A program made the translations under genes and the position numbers. Under the pieces are notes generated by a model. That model was given only the letters and a program-made list of their open reading frames with translations. It was not told where the DNA came from and did not search any database. Positions 59,348 to 64,000 of a stretch of 64,000 nucleotides of DNA are shown here, in pieces. Source of the DNA: Ramlibacter ginsenosidimutans (GTDB lineage: Bacteria > Pseudomonadota > Gammaproteobacteria > Burkholderiales > Burkholderiaceae_C); contig NZ_JAEPWM010000006.1 of the NCBI RefSeq assembly GCF_016654015.1, positions 186,001 through 250,000 of the forward strand, in the 5' to 3' direction. Position 1 is the stretch's first letter; every line of letters begins with the position of its first letter.

Positions 59348-60090
59348 GTGGCCTCCGCGAGCCGGCGCGCCGTGCCGTGGCCCAGGTAGGCCTCGATCAC
59401 CTTCACGTCGCGCGTGACTTCGCCGGGCGTGCCGGTGGCGATCAGCTCGCCCTGGGCCAGCACCCAGACGTGCGCGGCCAGGTTCATCACCGCCTGCATC
59501 ACGTGCTCGATCATCAGCACGGTCACGCCCTCGGCCGCGATGGCGCGCACCACCGGAACCATCTCGCCGACTTCCTGCGGATTGAGGCCGGCGAGCACCT
59601 CGTCGAGCAGCAGCAGGCGCGGCCGCGTGGCCAGCGCGCGGGCAAGCTCCAGGCGCTTGCGGCCCGCCACCGTGAGGTCGCCGGCGGGCTTGTCGAGTTG
59701 CGGTGCAAGGCCGAGGCGCTGCGCGACCGCGTCCGCCGCCGCGAGCGCTTCGCGCCGGGAGGCGCAATGCAGGTGCGCGCCGACGGCGATGTTCTCGCGC
59801 ACCGTCTGCGCGGCAAACGGCTGCACGATCTGGAAGGTGCGGGTCAGGCCGCGGCGGGCGTTCAGGTGCGGCGCCTGTCCCGTGATATCGGTACCGTCCA
59901 GGACGATGCGGCCGCTGTCCGGACGCAGGAAGCCCGACAACAGCGCGAACAGCGTCGTCTTGCCGGCGCCGTTCGGCCCGATGAGGGCGCTGATGCCGCC
60001 GGCCTGCAACTCCAGCGAGACGGAACGCACGGCCGCCAGCCCGCCGAAGGACTTGGACACGTCCTGCACCTGCAGCAGCGCGCTAGCCAC
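59344..60090 (-). CDS. livG: branched-chain amino acid-type ABC importer ATPase, LivG-like
   Basis: A 248-residue ATPase. Walker A is GPNGAGKTTL, the LivG-type loop RTFQIVQPFAAQTVRENI follows, and Walker B is LLLLDEVLAGLNP. The signature region reads LTVAGRKRLELARAL, with GRKR in place of the more usual GQQR. The GTG at 60090 is chosen as start because AAGAGG lies 6 bases upstream; a TTG six bases earlier is possible. It overlaps the livM stop by 8 bases and the livF start by four. Confidence 0.93.
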   Translation of the reverse strand: MASALLQVQDVSKSFGGLAAVRSVSLELQAGGISALIGPNGAGKTTLFALLSGFLRPDSGRIVLDGTDITGQAPHLNARRGLTRTFQIVQPFAAQTVRENIAVGAHLHCASRREALAAADAVAQRLGLAPQLDKPAGDLTVAGRKRLELARALATRPRLLLLDEVLAGLNPQEVGEMVPVVRAIAAEGVTVLMIEHVMQAVMNLAAHVWVLAQGELIATGTPGEVTRDVKVIEAYLGHGTARRLAEAT

Positions 60091-61081
60091 GGGCAACCTC
60101 TTGCGGCGGCGGCGGCACCGTGCCGCGCGACCACAGGCCGCGCACCGACCGGCCGAGGCCCAGGATGCCGCGCGGCGCGAACATCACGATCACGATCAGC
60201 ACCGCGCCATAGATCACCATGTTGATTCCGGGCAGCGAGCCGAACAGGCCGCGCGTCACTTCGGCCAGCAGGTTGAGCACCAGCGCGCCGAGCACCGGCC
60301 CCCACAACGTACCGAGGCCGCCGACGATGGCCGCCACCAGCGCTTCCACCGAGGTGGTGGGGCCGTAGGCCAGTCCCGGGTCGATGTACTGGAAGACCTG
60401 CACGTAGAGCGCGCCGGCCGCGCCCATGAAGGCACCGGACAGGGCGATCGCGCCCAGCTTCACGCGGAACGGGTCGACGCCGATGGCGCGCGCGGCGTCC
60501 TCGTTGTCGCGCACGGCCTGCAGCCAGGCGCCGAAGCGCGCATGCCGCATCGTGCTGGTGACCAGCAGCGCGATCACCACCAGCGCCAGCGCGAGCAGCA
60601 CGAAGCCGCGGCGATCGGCGAACTGCATGTTGCCGATGCCTTCGTGCAGCGGCACCATCAGTCCCACGCCGGCGCCCGTGAAGGGCACGGAGAGCGCGAG
60701 GATGCGGAACACCTCGGCGAACGCCAGCGTCACGAGCGCGAAGTACGAGCCCTTCAGGCCGTAGCGGAAGGAGAGGGCGCCCACGATCACGCCGACCAGC
60801 GCCGCCGCCGCGATCGCGAGGGGCAGGGCGAGCCAGGGGTTCAGGTGCCCCTGCAACTGGGCGATCGCCTGCGCATAGGCACCGGTGCCGAAGAACAGGG
60901 CGTTGCCAAAGGAGAACTGGCCGCCGTAGCCGCCCAGGAGGTTCCACGACTGCGCCATGAGGCAGGCGTACAAGGCCATCATGGTGAAGTTGAGGACCAC
61001 GCCGGACCGCGCCGTGACGGCGAGCACGGCGACGGCGACGGTGAACACAGCGATCTGCAACAGGTCCCGGCGCGCGCTCAT
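60083..61081 (-). CDS. livM: ABC importer permease, LivM-like
   Basis: A 332-residue inner-membrane permease with about nine hydrophobic segments. NLLGGYGGQFSFGNALFFGTG and GLKGSYFALVTLAFAEVFRI are LivM signatures, and DNEDAARAIGVDPFRVKL is the cytoplasmic loop that couples to the ATPases. ATG 61081 overlaps the livH stop (ATGA). Pairs with LivH to form the transmembrane channel for the operon's substrate. Confidence 0.94.
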   Translation of the reverse strand: MSARRDLLQIAVFTVAVAVLAVTARSGVVLNFTMMALYACLMAQSWNLLGGYGGQFSFGNALFFGTGAYAQAIAQLQGHLNPWLALPLAIAAAALVGVIVGALSFRYGLKGSYFALVTLAFAEVFRILALSVPFTGAGVGLMVPLHEGIGNMQFADRRGFVLLALALVVIALLVTSTMRHARFGAWLQAVRDNEDAARAIGVDPFRVKLGAIALSGAFMGAAGALYVQVFQYIDPGLAYGPTTSVEALVAAIVGGLGTLWGPVLGALVLNLLAEVTRGLFGSLPGINMVIYGAVLIVIVMFAPRGILGLGRSVRGLWSRGTVPPPPQEVARG

Positions 61082-61950
61082 GTCCTCGCCCCGAACAGCC
61101 CTTGCGGCCGGAACAGCAGCACCGCGATGAACAGCAGGAAGACGCCGATCTGCCCCAGCGACTCGCCGAACCACAGGCCGCCCAGCGACTCGACGACGCC
61201 GATCAACAGTCCGCCCGCGAGGGCGCCGGCGAAGCTGCCCATGCCGCCCAGCACGACGATCGTGAACGCCACCAGCACGAAGCCGTTGCCCACCAGCGGG
61301 TTCACGTAGTACGCAGGCAGCAGGAAGCAGGCCGCCGCGCCCAGGCAGGCCAGGCCGATGCCGAAGCTCATCGCGTACACGTGGTCCACGTCGATGCCGA
61401 CCAGCCGCGCGCCCTGCTTCTCGCGGGCCACGGCGCGGATCGCCCGGCCCAGGTCGGTGCCGCGCACGACCCACAGCAGCAGCCCGGAGGCGACCAGCGC
61501 GCCCGCGAACGCGACCAGCTTGGTGACGGCGATCATGGCCGGGCCGATGGCGACCGTCGCCAGCGAGTACGGTGTGTCGATGGTGCGCGTGTCGGACTTG
61601 AACGCGAGCAGCGCGACGTTCTCCAGCACGATGGACAGTCCCAGCGTGACCAGCAGGATGTTTTCGTCCTTGCCGTGGCTCGCGCGGTTGATGATGCCGC
61701 GCTGCAGCCCGTAACCCGCCACGAACATCACCGGCACCATGATCGGAAGCGCCAGGTAGGGATCGAGGCCGAACGACGCCTTGAGGAAGTACACGCCGTA
61801 CAGCGCCATCATCAGCGCCGCCCCGTGCGCGAAGTTGATGATGTGCAGCACGCCGTAGATGAGGGTGAGGCCCAGTGCCACCAGCGCGTACACCGCGCCG
61901 GTGGTGAGGCCGTTCAACACGGCGGGGAACAGGATGCCGAACTCGAACAT
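61078..61950 (-). CDS. livH: ABC importer permease, LivH-like
   Basis: A 290-residue permease with about eight membrane segments. The start FGILFPAVLNGLTTGAVYAL and GLTLIYGVLHIINFAHGAAL are characteristic of LivH, and IVVLGGMGSFAGALAGGLLI is the conserved C-terminal half. The gene lies 22 bases after the binding-protein gene. Substrate range in this family covers amino acids, urea, amides and aromatic acids, so identity alone does not name the solute. Confidence 0.94.
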   Translation of the reverse strand: MFEFGILFPAVLNGLTTGAVYALVALGLTLIYGVLHIINFAHGAALMMALYGVYFLKASFGLDPYLALPIMVPVMFVAGYGLQRGIINRASHGKDENILLVTLGLSIVLENVALLAFKSDTRTIDTPYSLATVAIGPAMIAVTKLVAFAGALVASGLLLWVVRGTDLGRAIRAVAREKQGARLVGIDVDHVYAMSFGIGLACLGAAACFLLPAYYVNPLVGNGFVLVAFTIVVLGGMGSFAGALAGGLLIGVVESLGGLWFGESLGQIGVFLLFIAVLLFRPQGLFGART

Positions 61951-61972
61951 GGCTTTCCCGTCCCGCGCGCGC

Positions 61973-63190
61973 TCAGGCCTTCAGCGGGAAGACGGGCTCG
62001 GCCTGGCGGTACTCGCGCGGCACGATCACCTTGATGTCGTTGTCCAGCACCTGCGTCATGAGCGGTTGCGCGCCCTGGTTCTGGCCGTTGACGAACTTCG
62101 TGGGGCCGTAGGGCAGGAAGTGGTCGCTGAACGTGCTGGTCTCCAGCGCGTTGATGATGGCCGCACGATCGGCGGACTTCGCGCGCTCCAGCGAATCGGC
62201 CAGCAGCCGCATCGCCGTGTAGGTGAGGAACACCTCGTAGCTGTAGAACAGGTTCTTCGCCTCGGTGCGCTTCTTCAGCTCGAACGCGCGCTTGTCCTTG
62301 GGGTTGAACCAGTGGTTGCAGTCGATGATGCCCTTCGCCGGCTCCGGGAACTCCTTGACGAACTTGTAGCTCGAGGCCGCGCCGCCCAGCACGGAGAAGA
62401 TCGCCTTGGGCATCACCTTCTGCTGCTGCATCGTGCGCACCAGCAGCGCGTATTCGTTGTAGTAGTTGGCCGGGATGACGATGTCGGGGTTGACCGCCTT
62501 CATCCGCAGCACGATGTTGTTGAAGTCGCGCGTCGGGTTGGCGTGCTTGATGATCTCCTTCACCTCGAAGCCGAACCCGGGCAGCTCGTGCGCGAGCAGG
62601 TTGGCCGTGCCGGTGCCGAACAGCGACTCCTCGTGGATGATCATGACCGTGCGCGCCGGCTTGCCGGCGGCCGTGTTCAGCACGAACAGGTTGTTCATCG
62701 CGATCTCGGCCACCTTCTTGTAGCCGGGCGCGAAGCGGAAGGTGTTCTTCAGGCCGCGCTCGACGATCTGGTCGGCCACGCCGACGTCCACGATGTGCGG
62801 CAGGTTGTACTTGGCCGCGGCCTGCGTGGTGGCCAGGCAGATGGCCGAGGCGTAGGCGCCGACGATGCAGCTCACGCCGGCCTCGTTCATCCGCTCGACT
62901 TCGGCGCTGCCCGCGGCCGGTGTCGACTGCGCGTCGCCCAGCAGCGGCTCCAGCTTCGCGCCACCCAGCGACTTGATGCCGCCAGCCTTGTTGATGTCCT
63001 CGATCGCCATCAGCGCACCCTCGCGGCACTGCTGGCCCGAGTAGGCCAGGGCCCCCGTCACCGGGTGCAGCACGCCCACCTTCACGGACTTCGGCTGCGC
63101 GCCTGCCACGAGCGGGAACGCCAGCGCGGACGCGGCAGCGCCCGCGTGGGCGACGAAACTGCGGCGGTTCAGGGACGGGGCACGACTCAT
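61973..63190 (-). CDS. ABC importer substrate-binding protein, LivK/amide type
   Basis: A 405-residue periplasmic binding protein. A Tat-like leader (LNRRSFVAHAGAAASALAFP) ends near AGAQP. VKVGVLHPVTGALAYSGQQC begins the type I fold, and DGDAQST-like LLGDAQSTPAAGSAEVERM follows. It belongs to the ABC HAAT group that includes amide, urea and aromatic-acid binders; the ligand is not predictable. AAGGAG lies 7 bases before ATG 63190. Abundance of the binding protein relative to permeases is expected because it is first after the regulator gene. Confidence 0.93.
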   Translation of the reverse strand: MSRAPSLNRRSFVAHAGAAASALAFPLVAGAQPKSVKVGVLHPVTGALAYSGQQCREGALMAIEDINKAGGIKSLGGAKLEPLLGDAQSTPAAGSAEVERMNEAGVSCIVGAYASAICLATTQAAAKYNLPHIVDVGVADQIVERGLKNTFRFAPGYKKVAEIAMNNLFVLNTAAGKPARTVMIIHEESLFGTGTANLLAHELPGFGFEVKEIIKHANPTRDFNNIVLRMKAVNPDIVIPANYYNEYALLVRTMQQQKVMPKAIFSVLGGAASSYKFVKEFPEPAKGIIDCNHWFNPKDKRAFELKKRTEAKNLFYSYEVFLTYTAMRLLADSLERAKSADRAAIINALETSTFSDHFLPYGPTKFVNGQNQGAQPLMTQVLDNDIKVIVPREYRQAEPVFPLKA

Positions 63191-63209
63191 CGAGTTTCTC
63201 CTTCGGGGT

Positions 63210-64000
63210 TCAGTGGAACTGCGCGGACAACTCGCGGCTGACCCACACTTGCGCGGCGATGTCGCCGACGCGGGACAGCTGCATCTGGTACTCGTAGCGG
63301 TCGGGACGGTACAGCCCGTGCAGCCACTGCACGGGGCGCCCGTCTTCGTCCTGGATCAGCCGGCGCACGGCGAGCAGCGCCGAGCCGACCGCGACGCCGA
63401 GGTGCGGCGCCACCTGCGCATCGGCCAGCCGCGCGGAGATAGTCTGCCGCGCGCCGCCGACGCGCACGCCGGCTTCCCCCAGCAGCACCAGGATGGGCTT
63501 GCGGGCCAGCTCGCGCCGGCCGAAGTGGCTGGCGAGATCGCCCGGCACCCAGGTCGTGATGTGCGACAGCGGGCCTTCGCGGGTGGAGCGCACGCGCACG
63601 GCCTTCTGCACGGCGTCGCCGGCGGTGAGCTTCAAGGCCTGCGCCACCTCGCCGCTCGCGCCGACCTTGCTCACCTCGAGCACGCGCACGGTGGTGTTCT
63701 GCGTCATGCTGACGATGTTTTCGAGCAGGCCCGCGAGCTGCGTCGTCTTGGTCTGGCCGTGTGCGTCCGTCGCAGCGGTCGTCGCACCGAGCGGGCGCGT
63801 GCCGCGTCCGCGCTCGCGCGTGATCAGTCCCTCGCCGGCGAGCTCCTGCAAGGCGCGGCGCACCGTGACCCGCGCCACGCTGAACTGCCGCATCAGCGCC
63901 AGCTCGCCGGGCAGGCCCTGCGCGAAGCGGCCCTCGTGCAACTGCTCGCGCAGCACGAGGTAGATCTGGTGGTACTTCGGGACCGGGAGGGCGTCCGCCA
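63210..64000 (-). CDS. GntR/HutC-family regulator (start beyond right edge)
   Basis: The frame stays open to the window edge (ADALPVPKYHQIYLVLREQL), so the start codon lies outside; at least 263 residues are visible. The N-terminal winged helix contains LPGELALMRQFSVARVTVRR and LITRERGRGT, and the C-terminal UTRA ligand domain runs from about residue 95 (HITTWVPGDLASHFGRRE). HutC-type regulators usually repress catabolic operons and are released by a pathway intermediate. It is 19 bases upstream of the binding-protein gene on the same strand, so it heads the catabolic operon and probably regulates it. Confidence 0.9.
   Translation of the reverse strand, partial: ADALPVPKYHQIYLVLREQLHEGRFAQGLPGELALMRQFSVARVTVRRALQELAGEGLITRERGRGTRPLGATTAATDAHGQTKTTQLAGLLENIVSMTQNTTVRVLEVSKVGASGEVAQALKLTAGDAVQKAVRVRSTREGPLSHITTWVPGDLASHFGRRELARKPILVLLGEAGVRVGGARQTISARLADAQVAPHLGVAVGSALLAVRRLIQDEDGRPVQWLHGLYRPDRYEYQMQLSRVGDIAAQVWVSRELSAQFH

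Overview
The window is GC-rich, gene-dense DNA from a betaproteobacterium, most likely Burkholderiales and probably Comamonadaceae. The evidence is gene content (PHA depolymerase with a Cys lipase box, TctC/Bug-type solute-binding protein, iscRSUA-hscBA-fdx order) and the palindromic intergenic repeats of the kind seen in that family. Genus is inference. There are 46 supported coding regions, two cut by the window edges. No rRNA, tRNA, CRISPR array, intact insertion sequence or prophage was seen, and no gap between genes exceeds about 230 bases.

Layout. (1) 1-1828, minus: an edge-cut LysR regulator and a PccR/RamB-type regulator. (2) 1924-9537, plus: propionyl-CoA to succinyl-CoA genes (methylmalonyl-CoA mutase, MeaB GTPase, propionyl-CoA carboxylase beta and alpha, and a VOC protein that may be the epimerase). 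(3) 9658-29708, plus: a tightly coupled seven-gene unit of about 20 kb. It encodes a GAF-HlyD adaptor, an M50 metalloprotease fused to an HlyD-like region, a SecA-like motor without the SecA C-terminal scaffold, a second HlyD adaptor, a 3062-residue repeat protein with an N-terminal LEPR-type motif and a C-terminal membrane segment, a hybrid histidine kinase, and a response regulator with degenerate GGDEF/EAL domains. (4) 29847-35106, plus: a 2-oxoacid:acceptor oxidoreductase operon with its own FAD/Fe-S electron-transfer subunit and a CBS protein. (5) 35125-41865, minus: RnfB-like ferredoxin, PHA depolymerase, two FAD proteins, a small basic protein and an aromatic aminotransferase. (6) 41959-50128, plus: uvrB, a low-molecular-weight phosphatase and the complete ISC iron-sulfur operon under an IscR-type site. 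(7) 50340-52169, plus: a Tat-exported BBE-type flavoprotein. (8) 52182-64000, minus: a GntR-regulated catabolic operon with a Liv-type ABC importer, a Bug-type binding protein, aconitase-superfamily large and small subunits, a hydantoinase-family amidohydrolase, a flavoprotein dehydrogenase and a PrpB/ICL-family lyase.

How the parts may fit. The strongest candidate for an undescribed system is region 3. It has the parts of an export and surface-display machine (SecA-type ATPase, membrane protease, two periplasmic adaptors) next to one giant repeat substrate and a phosphorelay, but no ABC ATPase, TolC-like channel or classical signal peptide on the giant protein. Region 8 looks like dehydrogenation, hydration and carbon-carbon cleavage of a substituted dicarboxylate released from a cyclic amide. 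If the lyase yields a propionate-type product, region 2 could use it. These functional links are inferences from families and gene order.
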